46,232 bases of DNA from Eubacteriales bacterium (GCA_030535295.1 JAUMXK010000010.1:1-46232), one strand, 5' to 3'. Positions 1 through 9,807 are shown, counted from the first letter of the stretch. Numbers and translations are program-made. Notes: generated by a model not told the origin, from the sequence alone.

Positions 1-3000
1 CTTTCCGGCTCCGGTGTCGGCTTTGGCTGCTCCGGTTGCGGAGTCGGTTTTTCCGGCTCCGGGGTCGGCTCCGGTTGCGGTGTCGGCTCCGGTCTTGGTC
101 TTTCCGGCTGCGGTGTTGGCTCCGGTATCGGCTTTGGCTGCTCCGGTTGCGGAGTCGGTTTTTCCGGTTCTTCTTTTGGTGATATTGGTTTCTTTGTATT
201 AGTTACTACAACCCCTTTTGTTTCCACTCCATCAATGAACACTTTTCCATCGCCATTTACATAAACAATGTACTCCTTATCCGTTCCCTGATATCCTAAT
301 GGTGCTTTGGTTTCTTTAAGAATATATTCCGTATTTGCGGAAAGATTGGTAAACCGTACCGTCCCCAGTTGCTTCGTTGTCTTCTTCACCGCATCGGCAT
401 CTGTACCATTTTTCGGCTTCAAACTAAATTCCGCTCCCTCTAGCTTATTGTCATCCCCATCTACTTTTACCACTTCAACCAATGAGCTTAGATCATATTT
501 AGCTCTAGCATCAAATGCATCAATAATATATTGTTTGCTCTCCTTAAATACCTGAACCTCTAATCCTTCCAATCTCACTGTATTTTTTACTCCGCTAAGA
601 GGAGTCCCGTTTGATATATCGGTTTCATATACAAAACGGTATGCCTTATCCTTATTCGGAATCTTAATCCGAATTACATTCATAGCCTTGTCATAAAGAA
701 GATTCACGCCCTGTACCAAAGGAATCTGCCTTCCTCTATCCATGAGTTTTCCGGTCGCATCGACCTCCGTTTCTTCCAGCAAAAACTTACCGTCGATGAC
801 TAATTGCCCATTTTCTTCTCGAAACCGCATCTGTTGGTCTAATGTATCAACCAACCATAAATCGGTTACCCCATTTGATAAATTCAATTTTCTCGGTAAG
901 TATTCAACTATCCATTCTAGTACGCCGGTTCCACTACTTCCCTGCGGTCTGCTTTCGGCATCGCTGAATTTGTTTAGAACAACCGGTGTAAATCTTACCA
1001 TTTGCTTTGATGTCACTGTTCTTTTAACTGCTGTTAAATTTTGCGAGTTTTCTACCGGTTCTAACTTGACGGAGTTAGTAACTTCAACCATATTTCCATT
1101 TCTAATATAATCTCGCAAGGTATTTGCCTTAGGTGTTGCTTTTAGCAAGAGAACATAAGGCGATTTCAGATTTTCGGCAATCGTTAAAACCGCTTCCTTT
1201 TTACCGACGAAATCATTTACCGTAATATTTAACCCCTTAACCGCTTCACCTTTTGCCAGAACCGATTGCCTTGTATTTTCTCTTGATTCGATCGGATCTG
1301 CCGCAAATATCAGATAGTCATCACTCTCGGTCATCTTGGCAAATTCCCAGCCATCGGGAAGAGTATCGGTTAATTTTATCCCTCCAAAGGCATCCAGTAA
1401 ATGTTGATGATTGCTGTTATTAATACTGATGCGGAAGACAACTGCATTTTCTCTATGGTGATAACCTCTATTGCTATCAGACGTTACCCGATTGGCATTC
1501 CCAGCCGTCCAGTACTTCTCTTTTTTCTGCCAAGCGGTTGCTTCTATCATTTCTTTCTTGAGCATATCAGGATAAAATCCATTACTAACCCTTGATTCAT
1601 CCACTCTGTTCTTACCGTCAAACAAGGTTGCCGTATTTAATATGTCACGTTTTTTCATCAAATTATGAAATACCAATTCCGAATTAAAACTTTCTGTATG
1701 AAAACTAAACCTCCATTCACTCACATCTTCTTGCGGTGATTGTTTCGTCTTTCCTGTAAACTCCAGTAAATCGGCAACATACTGGTTCTGCTTATTATAA
1801 AGCTTATGCACAGTCAGCTGAACATCTCCTTGGGACGACTCAAAATTATCTGCGAATTTCTGATATGATGGATTCGCAGAATTATGGAACATTTCTGAAA
1901 TTCTGATGCCATGCAGAGTGGTCGCTCCATTCTCCAGTGTTAATTCCGTGCTTTTGTAGTTCGGACTAAACGGCAGGATATCAAATACTCTTAAATCTCT
2001 GTAAGTATTGGTTGCATTCTTGCGAATAGTAATATTCCATTTTTTCTTAAGCGAACGAGAAACGCTCTCGGGCGATTTTACCATCGGCTTTGGTCCGACT
2101 TGCATATAACCGCTGACCGGCCGATTTTTGGCATCCTGTACCGTCATATTATCCCACTTGGGATAAAATGTATTATCATACCGCTTTGATACCGAATTAT
2201 AATTTTCCAAATTAAAATGAGTTTCAATAATCAGTCTTCTCGGAGTGTCAATCGTTCCGATAGTATAAGTAAAGTCCGCCGGAACTTGATTATATGTATA
2301 TTCCGCTCCCTCGACCTTCTTCCATTTCCATGCACTAATATTTTCCGGATGTCGCTTCCAACTCTCATCGGCCGGTTCTTCCCAATAGGCAGATACAAAT
2401 TTCATTGCATTGGCAGTCATCGGTTCCTCACTGGTTATCATCTCCTCGATTATCGCCATATTATCCATCTTAATTCCTTGACGATTAACAACGATCTGCC
2501 ATTTATGTGTATAATGCCCTAAGGGTTTGTCTTGAATGGCTACCGAGTCGCTACTTAATCCGGTCGTTCCCTTGTAAAAAAGATCCAGCGAAGGCAATGT
2601 TACCTCTACTGTTGCCTCCTCTATTTGATTTCGCTGTGGATTTAATAATTTAACTGTATTTTTCTTTGTATAATTTCTTGATCCGTTTACCAGTGGCTGA
2701 AATAATTCTTTGCCCTCAAAACTTGTATGAAATTTAATTGTCTGTTCACCGATAGTTCCCGCCTCAAATACATATTCAAAACCGCCCGCTGTAGCAACAC
2801 TGGTTAAGACCTTTTCCGATCCGTTCACCAAAATTCGTTCATCATCTTCCGTTCCGATTGTTTTAAAGTTACCGGTTCTAGTTGCTTCGTCTTGTGAGAA
2901 AATATCCGCTAAGATATACCCACCCAAATCGATCGGTACATTTTCTCCTTGTACATCTTTATAAACATTCACCACCACTTTCCATTCCAAAGTCCGTTGG

Positions 3001-3683
3001 TTAATATGTTCCTTGGAAAGTTTCCCGTTTTCTAATACCAATTCTTTAGCCAGAGTGGCTCTTATTACCGGCTGATAGGTCAATCGAAATGTCTTATTGT
3101 ATATTTTAACCATCGGATTGCTGTTTTGAATTTCCGATTCCGATCTACCCTCGTAAACTTCACCGGATATCCAAGCCTGCAAATTAGATAAAGTTCCATC
3201 AAATACTTCTTTATCTCCATCAAAGCGAATTTTCGCCTTCAACATATTTCCTTCTTGAACAAAATCAACATGTCCTACCGTATATTGCTTTTCAGATTCT
3301 CCGATTTTACGTCCCAAAATCGGGACATCTTTGACAGGAATCTTTAGATTAAAGTCTTCTGCAACTATAATTTCCGCAGTATCCCCCTTGATAACAAAGT
3401 CATCCCAATTTAGTGGATCGATATTAACGAAATTCCCTTTAATCGGAATCCCAACTTGAATAGAAAAACCTATTTTTTTCGTAATTTCAATACTTGATTT
3501 TGCTTGAATGTCTTTTCCGTCTTGCAGAAGTTCTTTTTTTATTTCTGTAATAAGACTTGACTTGTCTGTCGGTGTTCTACCTATCTCTCCACTACCATTC
3601 TCCGCCAACAGCGGAACTCCGGGAGCAGAAATGCTCAACATCATTATCACAGCTAATAACAAACTGGCTATTCTTTTTTTCAT
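1..3683 (-). CDS. Large secreted surface protein with Cna_B domain, 3' end outside window
   Basis: The reading frame is open from an ATG at 3683 (AAAGGA ribosome-binding site upstream) to the left edge, giving at least 1,227 residues. It begins with a signal peptide: MKKR, a hydrophobic stretch, then cleavage near residue 27 (...PLLA/ENG). The long middle holds repeated beta-rich segments typical of Gram-positive adhesins with isopeptide-type folds. Near residues 1060-1150 a Cna_B/SpaA-like domain ends with the diagnostic LKETKAPLGY. After that comes a Pro/Glu/Lys-rich stretch (PEKPTPQPEQPKP type) resembling a cell-wall-spanning region. A sortase LPXTG signal would be expected just off the left edge but is not visible. 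The role is probably a wall-anchored adhesin or pilin-like protein; the ligand is unknown. It is the last minus-strand gene here and seems unrelated to the metabolic operons. Confidence 0.85.
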   Translation of the reverse strand, partial: MKKRIASLLLAVIMMLSISAPGVPLLAENGSGEIGRTPTDKSSLITEIKKELLQDGKDIQAKSSIEITKKIGFSIQVGIPIKGNFVNIDPLNWDDFVIKGDTAEIIVAEDFNLKIPVKDVPILGRKIGESEKQYTVGHVDFVQEGNMLKAKIRFDGDKEVFDGTLSNLQAWISGEVYEGRSESEIQNSNPMVKIYNKTFRLTYQPVIRATLAKELVLENGKLSKEHINQRTLEWKVVVNVYKDVQGENVPIDLGGYILADIFSQDEATRTGNFKTIGTEDDERILVNGSEKVLTSVATAGGFEYVFEAGTIGEQTIKFHTSFEGKELFQPLVNGSRNYTKKNTVKLLNPQRNQIEEATVEVTLPSLDLFYKGTTGLSSDSVAIQDKPLGHYTHKWQIVVNRQGIKMDNMAIIEEMITSEEPMTANAMKFVSAYWEEPADESWKRHPENISAWKWKKVEGAEYTYNQVPADFTYTIGTIDTPRRLIIETHFNLENYNSVSKRYDNTFYPKWDNMTVQDAKNRPVSGYMQVGPKPMVKSPESVSRSLKKKWNITIRKNATNTYRDLRVFDILPFSPNYKSTELTLENGATTLHGIRISEMFHNSANPSYQKFADNFESSQGDVQLTVHKLYNKQNQYVADLLEFTGKTKQSPQEDVSEWRFSFHTESFNSELVFHNLMKKRDILNTATLFDGKNRVDESRVSNGFYPDMLKKEMIEATAWQKKEKYWTAGNANRVTSDSNRGYHHRENAVVFRISINNSNHQHLLDAFGGIKLTDTLPDGWEFAKMTESDDYLIFAADPIESRENTRQSVLAKGEAVKGLNITVNDFVGKKEAVLTIAENLKSPYVLLLKATPKANTLRDYIRNGNMVEVTNSVKLEPVENSQNLTAVKRTVTSKQMVRFTPVVLNKFSDAESRPQGSSGTGVLEWIVEYLPRKLNLSNGVTDLWLVDTLDQQMRFREENGQLVIDGKFLLEETEVDATGKLMDRGRQIPLVQGVNLLYDKAMNVIRIKIPNKDKAYRFVYETDISNGTPLSGVKNTVRLEGLEVQVFKESKQYIIDAFDARAKYDLSSLVEVVKVDGDDNKLEGAEFSLKPKNGTDADAVKKTTKQLGTVRFTNLSANTEYILKETKAPLGYQGTDKEYIVYVNGDGKVFIDGVETKGVVVTNTKKPISPKEEPEKPTPQPEQPKPIPEPTPQPERPRPEPTPQPEPTPEPEKPTPQPEQPKPTPEPE
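17..167 (-). repeat. Direct repeat coding for Pro-rich wall-spanning segment
   Basis: A 40-base block occurs identically at 17-56 and 128-167, a period of 111 bases (37 codons). Between them are shorter CCGGAGCCG-type variants. In the minus-strand frame both copies encode PEKPTPQPEQPKP-like sequence. The identity at DNA level points to recent duplication inside the repeat tract, and the number of units may vary between strains. Confidence 0.85.
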
Positions 3684-3779
3684 ATTGAATCCTTTCTAGT
3701 TCTTTTCCTGAATCCCTTCACGCCTGATACACTTATTTCAGCTTTAATAATTACAACATCAAACGAACAGACCCTTAAT

Positions 3780-3837
3780 AATACCTACTTATATATATGT
3801 TCTATCGGCTTTTATAAGCATATCCACAATAGGTATT
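3780..3837. repeat. Inverted repeat in the malic enzyme to surface-protein spacer
   Basis: AATACCTA at 3780-3787 is matched by TAGGTATT at 3830-3837, and an inner CTTATA/TATAAG pair could extend the stem. It lies in the 222-base spacer between the malic enzyme stop and the surface-protein start. It could be a hairpin in the leader of the surface-protein gene or a regulator site. There is no T-run on either side, so I do not call it a terminator. Nothing else clear is seen in this spacer. Confidence 0.4.
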
Positions 3838-3905
3838 TTGAATTATTTAAAAGCTACACTATTGTCTAATTTTTTATTCTATCTCTCTGTAAGGCTGCTT
3901 TAGAG

Positions 3906-5060
3906 TTATTTTCTACAAATATCGACAATTGCCTTAGCAACCGCCACCGGTACTCTTTTATCAAAGGGATCGGGAATTAAATACTCGGCTTGAAGTTCTT
4001 CCGGTAAAATAATCTCGGCAATTGCCCGTGCCGCTGCCAACTTCATTTCTTCGGTGATTTGCGTTGCTCCGGCATCCAATGCCCCACGAAAGACTCCCGG
4101 AAAGACTAAGACATTATTGATTTGATTCGGAAAATCACTCCGACCGGTCGCAATAATTCTTGCACCACCCTTCCTTGCTTCTTCCGGCATAATTTCCGGG
4201 ATCGGATTGGACATTGCAAAAATCATCGGATCTTTTGCCATCGTCTTAACCATCTCCGCCGTGACAATGCCCGGTGCCGATACCCCGATAAAGGCATCCT
4301 TTCCTTTGATGACTTCTTCCAAACTTCCCTTTTCCAGCATCGGATTGGTCAACTCGGCAATTTCTCTTTTCGCCGGAGTTAGACCGGTATCATCTTTGGA
4401 AATCGCTCCTTTTCTATCGACCAGTACAATATTTTTTACACCGAAAGCCAACAGCAATTTGGCAATTGCTACTCCCGCCGCTCCGGCACCGCTAATGACC
4501 GCCTTTAGCTCCGTCATTTCTCTGCCGGCATAGCGAGCCGCATTTAAAAGTCCCGCACAAAGTACGATTGCCGTACCATGTTGATCATCATGAAACACCG
4601 GAATATCCAGCTCCTCCCGTAATCTGCTTTCAATCTCAAAGCAGCGGGGAGCGGCAATATCCTCTAAATTGATGCCGCCAAAGCCGGGAGCAATGTTTTT
4701 AACGGTTCTTATAATTTCTTCAGTATCTTTTGTCGCAAGACAAATCGGAAACGCATCCACTCCGGCAAATTCCTTAAATAAAATAGCTTTGCCCTCCATT
4801 ACCGGCATAGCCGCCTCCGGTCCGATATCCCCCAATCCCAGTACTGCCGTTCCATCGGTCACCACCGCTACCAGATTACCTTTGGCGGTATATTGATACG
4901 CTTTTTTCTTATCGGCGGCGATTTCACGGCATGGTGCCGCTACGCCCGGTGTATAGGCAAGACTTAATTCCTCACGGTTTTTCACCGTGACCTTTGATTT
5001 GACTTCCAATTTTCCTTGGTGTTTTTCGTGCAACTGCAAACTTAATTGATTATAATCCAT
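3906..5060 (-). CDS. NAD-dependent malic enzyme (oxaloacetate-decarboxylating)
   Basis: This 384-residue protein has the length of the short bacterial malic enzymes. It carries the family's SLAYTPGVA segment with catalytic Tyr36, the Lys91 region MEGKAILFK, metal-binding acidic residues near 133-134 (ED) and 158-159 (FHDDQHGTA), and a Rossmann GAGAAGVA motif at 191-198. It should convert malate to pyruvate and CO2 with reduction of NAD(P)+ in the cytosol. It follows fumC by 102 bases and probably shares its promoter at 6634-6662, so the two would make pyruvate from fumarate by way of malate. The cofactor preference cannot be read reliably from the sequence. The link to the microcompartment operon upstream is only by position, since a terminator separates them. 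Confidence 0.92.
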   Translation of the reverse strand: MDYNQLSLQLHEKHQGKLEVKSKVTVKNREELSLAYTPGVAAPCREIAADKKKAYQYTAKGNLVAVVTDGTAVLGLGDIGPEAAMPVMEGKAILFKEFAGVDAFPICLATKDTEEIIRTVKNIAPGFGGINLEDIAAPRCFEIESRLREELDIPVFHDDQHGTAIVLCAGLLNAARYAGREMTELKAVISGAGAAGVAIAKLLLAFGVKNIVLVDRKGAISKDDTGLTPAKREIAELTNPMLEKGSLEEVIKGKDAFIGVSAPGIVTAEMVKTMAKDPMIFAMSNPIPEIMPEEARKGGARIIATGRSDFPNQINNVLVFPGVFRGALDAGATQITEEMKLAAARAIAEIILPEELQAEYLIPDPFDKRVPVAVAKAIVDICRK

Positions 5061-5162
5061 AATGATCCTTTCCGGTTTCTCCTCTTGCTGGTTCTTTGCT
5101 TTCTTATTTGCTATTTTATTAGCTTTCCCACAACCCTTTCCCTATTCTCTCTTTAACACTCT

Positions 5163-6530
5163 CTATTCTATCGGCATTGCGTTTGCCATTGCCTGATCAA
5201 ATTCTTCACCGCTTAAAAAGTTCAGTTCGATACAGGCTTCTCTAAGCGTTTTGTTCTCGGCATATGCTTTTTTGACAAGCTCTGCTACCTTATCATAACC
5301 GATATACGGATTTAAAGCCGTTGCGTTCATTAAGGAACGATTGACATTTTCCCGCATCTTTTCCCGATCGGCGACAATACCGCTGACACAATAGCGTTCA
5401 AAAGATTTGATTCCGTCCGCCAAAAGATTTAGGGACTGTAGATAATTATAGATGCAGACCGGCATAAAGACATTGAGCTGAAAATTTCCCTGCGATGCCG
5501 CCATTCCCACCGCCACATCATTTGCCATCACCTGTACGGCAATCATAGTAATGGCTTCGCATTGGGTCGGATTGACCTTGCCCGGCATAATCGAGCTGCC
5601 CGGCTCATTTTCCGGAATCCGAATTTCACCAAGTCCCAACCTTGGACCGCTTGCCAGCCAGCGAATATCGTTGGCAATCTTCATTAAATTCGCCGCCAGT
5701 GCTTTAAAAGCTCCATGACTAAAGACCAAAGCATCCTTAGCGGTTAGGGCATGGAATTTATTATTGATCGCATTAAATGACATTCCGGTTCGGCGACTGA
5801 TTTCCGAAGCACATTTTTCAGCAAAGCCTTTTGGAGCATTCAGCCCCGTTCCGACTGCGGTGCCGCCAATTGCCAAATCCAGCAAACCATTCATCGAGGA
5901 CAGAATCATCGCCTTATTTTTCTCCAACATATCCCGCCAACCGCTGATTTCTTGAGAAAATAAAATCGGGGTGGCATCCTGCAAATGCGTTCTGCCGGAT
6001 TTCCAAATCCCTTGGTTCTCCTCCTCCAGTCGTTCTAAGCTGTCAATCAGCTTTGATAAAGCGGGAATCAGCTTCTTGGTGATTCCGGACACCGCCGCAA
6101 TGTGCATAGCGGTCGGAAAAGTATCATTGGAACTTTGCGACATATTGACATGATCATTGGCATGCAATATCTCTTTGCCTGCCAGCTCATTGCCTCGACG
6201 ACTGATAACTTCATTGACATTCATATTGGTCTGCGTTCCGCTGCCGGTTTGCCATACCGCCAAAGGGAATTCCTCGCTTAACTTTCCTGCCAAGATTTCA
6301 TCGCAAACACCGGCTATGGCATCTCTCTTATTGGCGGTTAATACCCCCAGTTGATAATTTGCCTCGGCAGCCGCTTTTTTAAGAATGGCAAATGCCTGAA
6401 TCATCTCCGGCGGCATATTTTCTCTGCCGATATGAAAATATTGACGGCTACGCTCCGTCTGTGCTCCCCAGTAATGCTCAGCCGGAACTTTTATTTCTCC
6501 CATGGAATCTTTTTCTATGCGGTATGTCAT
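5163..6530 (-). CDS. fumC: Class II fumarate hydratase
   Basis: The 455-residue product matches class II fumarases in length and motifs: GSGTQTNMNVNEV (96-108), HVNMSQSSNDTFPTAMH (127-143), GRTHLQDATP with catalytic His182, and the signature GSSIMPGKVNP (311-321) containing the active-site serine. These fumarases are oxygen-stable and reversible, hydrating fumarate to malate. Related lyases such as aspartase share some motifs, but the N-terminal YRIEKDSMGEIKVP and the overall pattern fit FumC best. It is the first gene after its promoter at 6634-6662 and is followed by malic enzyme, suggesting a fumarate-malate-pyruvate route. Confidence 0.93.
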   Translation of the reverse strand: MTYRIEKDSMGEIKVPAEHYWGAQTERSRQYFHIGRENMPPEMIQAFAILKKAAAEANYQLGVLTANKRDAIAGVCDEILAGKLSEEFPLAVWQTGSGTQTNMNVNEVISRRGNELAGKEILHANDHVNMSQSSNDTFPTAMHIAAVSGITKKLIPALSKLIDSLERLEEENQGIWKSGRTHLQDATPILFSQEISGWRDMLEKNKAMILSSMNGLLDLAIGGTAVGTGLNAPKGFAEKCASEISRRTGMSFNAINNKFHALTAKDALVFSHGAFKALAANLMKIANDIRWLASGPRLGLGEIRIPENEPGSSIMPGKVNPTQCEAITMIAVQVMANDVAVGMAASQGNFQLNVFMPVCIYNYLQSLNLLADGIKSFERYCVSGIVADREKMRENVNRSLMNATALNPYIGYDKVAELVKKAYAENKTLREACIELNFLSGEEFDQAMANAMPIE

Positions 6531-6633
6531 AGTTAACCTCTCTTTCGTTATGCCGGTAAGACCCTAGTCTAAAATCTGCTGCTTTCCCTTTCCGAATTCC
6601 TGTCCCCATCACCAAAACGTTTCTCTTTCCTAG

Positions 6634-6662
6634 ATTATAGAAAAGAAAACGAGAAAATTCAA
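6634..6662 (-). promoter_or_regulatory. Sigma-A-type promoter of the fumC-malic enzyme unit
   Basis: On the minus strand TTGAAT (6657-6662) is followed after exactly 17 bases by TATAAT (6634-6639). It sits just downstream of the terminator at 6672-6707 and about 100 bases before the fumC start, so fumC and malic enzyme look like a separate transcription unit. Confidence 0.8.
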
Positions 6663-6671
6663 GCGTTTCGT

Positions 6672-6707
6672 AAAAAAACAGATATGTCTTTGGGGGAACA
6701 TATCTGT
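6672..6707 (-). terminator. Rho-independent terminator ending the microcompartment operon
   Basis: A perfect 10-base stem, ACAGATATGT (6698-6707 on the minus strand) pairing with ACATATCTGT (6678-6687), has a 10-base loop and is followed on the minus strand by a run of seven T (6672-6678). It lies 48 bases after the dhaL stop codon. Confidence 0.85.
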
Positions 6708-6754
6708 CTTTTATGTCTAAGTCAACTCTCGTTCTTATATCCGGCTATCCGGTG

Positions 6755-7381
6755 TTAAATGCTTTCTTTTAACGCCCTCATCATCAGCATTGCCACTGCC
6801 GCACCCGGATCTTCCAACTTTCTGGATTCCTCTCCTCGTGTGGCTGCTCTGCCATGCACAGCTATCATAGTCGTTGTGTTTTGAAAGCCTTTTTCAGCTG
6901 CAATGGCTGCTTCTTCCACAAGCAGCGGCAAATTCTTTCCCTTGGCTACTCCTGTTTTTAAGGACTCTACCGCCGGATACAACCCATCTAAAAATGTTTT
7001 TTCTCCGACTTTTGCTTTTCCTCTGCCGGCTACCCCATCAAAATAGGCCTGAAACAAAGTTACAAATTCCTCATCCTTTAACTCGGTCTTACCCTTTAAT
7101 TCCTTGCCCGCCTGCATAAAGCCGGATGCCATCAAAGTTCCCATGGTTGACGGTACTTTTATTGACATTGCCTTTCCTGCCTGATATAGTATCTTACCCA
7201 AATCCGACTCGGTAGTATGTGCTACTTCATCAAAGGCTGCCGCAAAGCCGTCCCCCATCGTTAAGCCTAAGTCACCATCTCCCACTACACTGTCTAAATC
7301 AATTAAATATCCTCGATTTTGCTCCATAATGTCTTTTAACTTTTCTAAGAATAAGAGCAAATCCACTTTCGTAAAAATCAT
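6755..7381 (-). CDS. dhaL: Dihydroxyacetone kinase subunit DhaL
   Basis: The 208-residue protein is the nucleotide-binding DhaL subunit. The Mg-ADP site is visible as Asp30, Asp35 and Asp37 in DLDSVVGDGDLG, at the same numbering as the E. coli protein, and the helical-barrel segments with PSTMGTLMASGFMQAG follow. With DhaK it would phosphorylate dihydroxyacetone, or a related short ketose such as erythrulose, to the phosphate. No DhaM phosphoryl donor is encoded nearby, so it either uses a DhaM made elsewhere or acts in an ATP-dependent pair. It is the last gene of the microcompartment operon, with a GGAG ribosome-binding site and a terminator just downstream. Confidence 0.88.
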   Translation of the reverse strand: MIFTKVDLLLFLEKLKDIMEQNRGYLIDLDSVVGDGDLGLTMGDGFAAAFDEVAHTTESDLGKILYQAGKAMSIKVPSTMGTLMASGFMQAGKELKGKTELKDEEFVTLFQAYFDGVAGRGKAKVGEKTFLDGLYPAVESLKTGVAKGKNLPLLVEEAAIAAEKGFQNTTTMIAVHGRAATRGEESRKLEDPGAAVAMLMMRALKESI

Positions 7382-7432
7382 TTTCCACTCCTTTCCCTTT
7401 TCTACACTTCACCATTCTCTTTTCTTCCCTCG

Positions 7433-8440
7433 TTACGCCTTGAAAAACGGCGTTTCTACGGGGCTTAATAAATATTGTTTCAGTTCATCATCTAACTTCA
7501 GCAGAGAAATCGATAATCCTGCCATTTCCAAAGAAGTCACATATTCCCCTACATAGTATTTAAATACTTTGATTCCCTTTTCTTTTAAGAATTGATCGAC
7601 TCGGCGAGTAACGATATATTGTTCATCCAAAGTCGTAGCTCCCAGCCCATTAACAAGTACCGCCACTTCATCACCGCTCTGATACGGCAAATCGGAAACG
7701 ATCTTCTCCAGCATTTCCTCGGTGATTTGATCGGCTGTTTCCAGCTTTCCTCTACGAATTCCGGTTTCGCCATGAATGCCCATTCCGATTTCCATTTCAT
7801 CTTCTCCCAATGTAAAACCGGGCTTTCCTACTCTCGGTACAATGCAGGGAGTCAAAGCAACGCCCATTGTTCGAACATTGTCTGCCGCTTTTTGGGCAAC
7901 TCTGGTCACCTCATCCAGACTAAGCATCGCTTCTGCCGCCCCACCGGCACATTTGTATACAAAGAAGATTCCGGCAACTCCACGTCGAGTATTCTTTCCA
8001 CCGGTTTCTTCTGCTGACGGCGATGCTACATCCTCTCCGGCTACCACGCTGCGAACCGGAATATTATCTTCAAAATCCGCCATCTCCGCTGCCATATCGA
8101 AGTTAAAGATATCGCCATTATAATTTCCGTAAATATAAAGCACTCCTGCTCCCGAATCAATATATCTGGTCACTGCCAGCATTTGCTCAGCACTTGGTGA
8201 TTGAAAGACATCTCCGACCGAGCATCCATCCAACATTCCTTTTCCTACATAGCCTAAGAACAAAGGTAAATGCCCGGATCCGCCACCGGTCGCAATGCCA
8301 ACCTTGCCCTCTTTCTTATTGGCAGTGACATAACAACGCAAATCATCATTGGTATACGTTACCAAATCCGGATGGGCGGCATAGATTCCCTCCAACATTT
8401 CGTTGACATAGTTTTCCGCTGCGTTCATAATTTTTTTCAT
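7433..8440 (-). CDS. dhaK: Dihydroxyacetone kinase subunit DhaK
   Basis: This 335-residue protein has the substrate-binding GGGSGH motif at 52-57 and the histidine that forms a covalent hemiaminal with the keto substrate, His223 in GMGIHGETG. The start is chosen at 8440, preceded by GGGAG. It lies 51 bases before dhaL. Its product in the usual pathway, DHAP, is also the product of the class II aldolases encoded in this window, so both would feed the same lower-glycolysis entry point. A role on another ketose cannot be excluded. A 185-base spacer separates it from the alcohol dehydrogenase gene; I see no convincing promoter there. Confidence 0.88.
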   Translation of the reverse strand: MKKIMNAAENYVNEMLEGIYAAHPDLVTYTNDDLRCYVTANKKEGKVGIATGGGSGHLPLFLGYVGKGMLDGCSVGDVFQSPSAEQMLAVTRYIDSGAGVLYIYGNYNGDIFNFDMAAEMADFEDNIPVRSVVAGEDVASPSAEETGGKNTRRGVAGIFFVYKCAGGAAEAMLSLDEVTRVAQKAADNVRTMGVALTPCIVPRVGKPGFTLGEDEMEIGMGIHGETGIRRGKLETADQITEEMLEKIVSDLPYQSGDEVAVLVNGLGATTLDEQYIVTRRVDQFLKEKGIKVFKYYVGEYVTSLEMAGLSISLLKLDDELKQYLLSPVETPFFKA

Positions 8441-8625
8441 TTTCTTCTCCCTTCTTGCATTATCTGCAATCGCTTCGTTACTCTATCTTCTATTTTTATA
8501 ACTTCCACTTCCAAAGAACATGCGAAAGTTGAGTTACAAAATAAATCCTTGCCCGTAAATGAAATTTCTGCACTCGATAAAACTATCTTTGTTTTCCAAC
8601 CATCTGTTACTATCGCAAAGCGATT

Positions 8626-9777
8626 CTATCGGGGAATCAATATCTTCCGATAAATCTCAACCAAAACCTCTTTTTGCGGTTGCTTGCAATTCCCCGGCAT
8701 ACATGTATCTTGCATGGCCAATTCCGCCAACTTTTCGATATCACCGGGTTTTAAATCAACGTTTAATAGCGGCGGAATCCCCACTTCTCCCGCTAAATGC
8801 TTTACTGCTTCCACCACTGCCGATACCGCTTGTTTCTGATTTCGGGCAGTGATTTCAAATGCTTCTGCCAGTTTAGCAAAGCCCGAAGCACATTCCGGAT
8901 GTTGTCCGTTCCAGTGTAAAACATGTGGCAATAAGACGGCATTACATACCCCATGAGGAAGATTATAAAATCCTCCCATCGCATGTGCCATTGCATGCAC
9001 CATTCCTAATCCGGCATTGGAAAATGCCATTCCGGCAGCATACTGTGCATACGCCATTCTTTCTCTGGCAAGGGTATGATTGCCGTCTTTGACCGCAATG
9101 GGTAAGTACTCCTTAATTTGGCGAATTGCCCAAAAGGCATCTTTATCCGTTAGCGGCGTGGCACCACGAGTTAAGATTGCTTCCATCGCATGGGTTAGAG
9201 CATCCATTCCGGTGGCTGCTGTCAGTGCCGGTGGCATAGATACCATCAAGTCGGTATCATTGACGGCAATTTCCACCATACAATTCGTATCTACCATGCA
9301 CATTTTACTGTGCTTTGCTCGGTCCGTGATGACATAAAAACTGGTGACTTCCGCTCCGGTTCCGGCAGTTGTGTTAACCGCAATAATAGGGATGCCGGCT
9401 TTCTTTGACTTCCCGACTCCCTCATAATCCCCAATTCTGCCTCCGTTGACACACAAAATGCTGACTGCCTTAGCCGTATCAATCGAAGATCCTCCGCCAA
9501 CAGCAACTAATACGTCAACCTCTAATTCCTGTGCCGCATAGGTACATGCCTCTACTATTTCAACCGAAGGATTTGCTTCCACTTCATAATAAATAGCATA
9601 TTCCATTCCGGCATCTAAAATATGCCGCCCCACCTTATCTGCCGTGCCATTCTCATATAAAAACGAATCGGTAACCATTAAGGCACGACGATACTTTCTC
9701 TTTTTTAATTCCGCTGTCAAAAGAGCCAATGCCCCCTGTCCGAAAAAATTCGTTTTCACTGCATTCCACTGTTCCAT
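8626..9777 (-). CDS. Iron-containing alcohol dehydrogenase, FucO/DhaT-like
   Basis: The 383-residue group III alcohol dehydrogenase has the NAD-binding GGGSSID motif (94-100) and four metal ligands, Asp192, His196, His261 and His275, in GMDALTHAMEA and the segment from GMVHAMAHAMGG to LPHGV. Relatives include lactaldehyde reductase (FucO) and 1,3-propanediol dehydrogenase. In this operon it would reduce the aldolase-derived aldehyde (lactaldehyde to 1,2-propanediol, or acetaldehyde to ethanol), regenerating NAD+ for the aldehyde dehydrogenase. No clear encapsulation peptide is visible at either end, so whether it works inside the shell is open. Confidence 0.87.
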   Translation of the reverse strand: MEQWNAVKTNFFGQGALALLTAELKKRKYRRALMVTDSFLYENGTADKVGRHILDAGMEYAIYYEVEANPSVEIVEACTYAAQELEVDVLVAVGGGSSIDTAKAVSILCVNGGRIGDYEGVGKSKKAGIPIIAVNTTAGTGAEVTSFYVITDRAKHSKMCMVDTNCMVEIAVNDTDLMVSMPPALTAATGMDALTHAMEAILTRGATPLTDKDAFWAIRQIKEYLPIAVKDGNHTLARERMAYAQYAAGMAFSNAGLGMVHAMAHAMGGFYNLPHGVCNAVLLPHVLHWNGQHPECASGFAKLAEAFEITARNQKQAVSAVVEAVKHLAGEVGIPPLLNVDLKPGDIEKLAELAMQDTCMPGNCKQPQKEVLVEIYRKILIPR

Positions 9778-9807
9778 TTCATATCCTTTCCGTTTTCTAA
9801 AGCATTC

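Noticed and set aside
1-180. LPXTG sorting signal of the surface protein
   Set aside because: The frame runs off the left edge within the proline-rich tract, so no sorting signal can be seen.
4122-6536. Long open frames on the plus strand opposite fumC and malic enzyme
   Set aside because: They have no ribosome-binding sites, run antisense to strongly matched enzymes and have no recognisable product. The same applies to other opposite-strand frames through the window.
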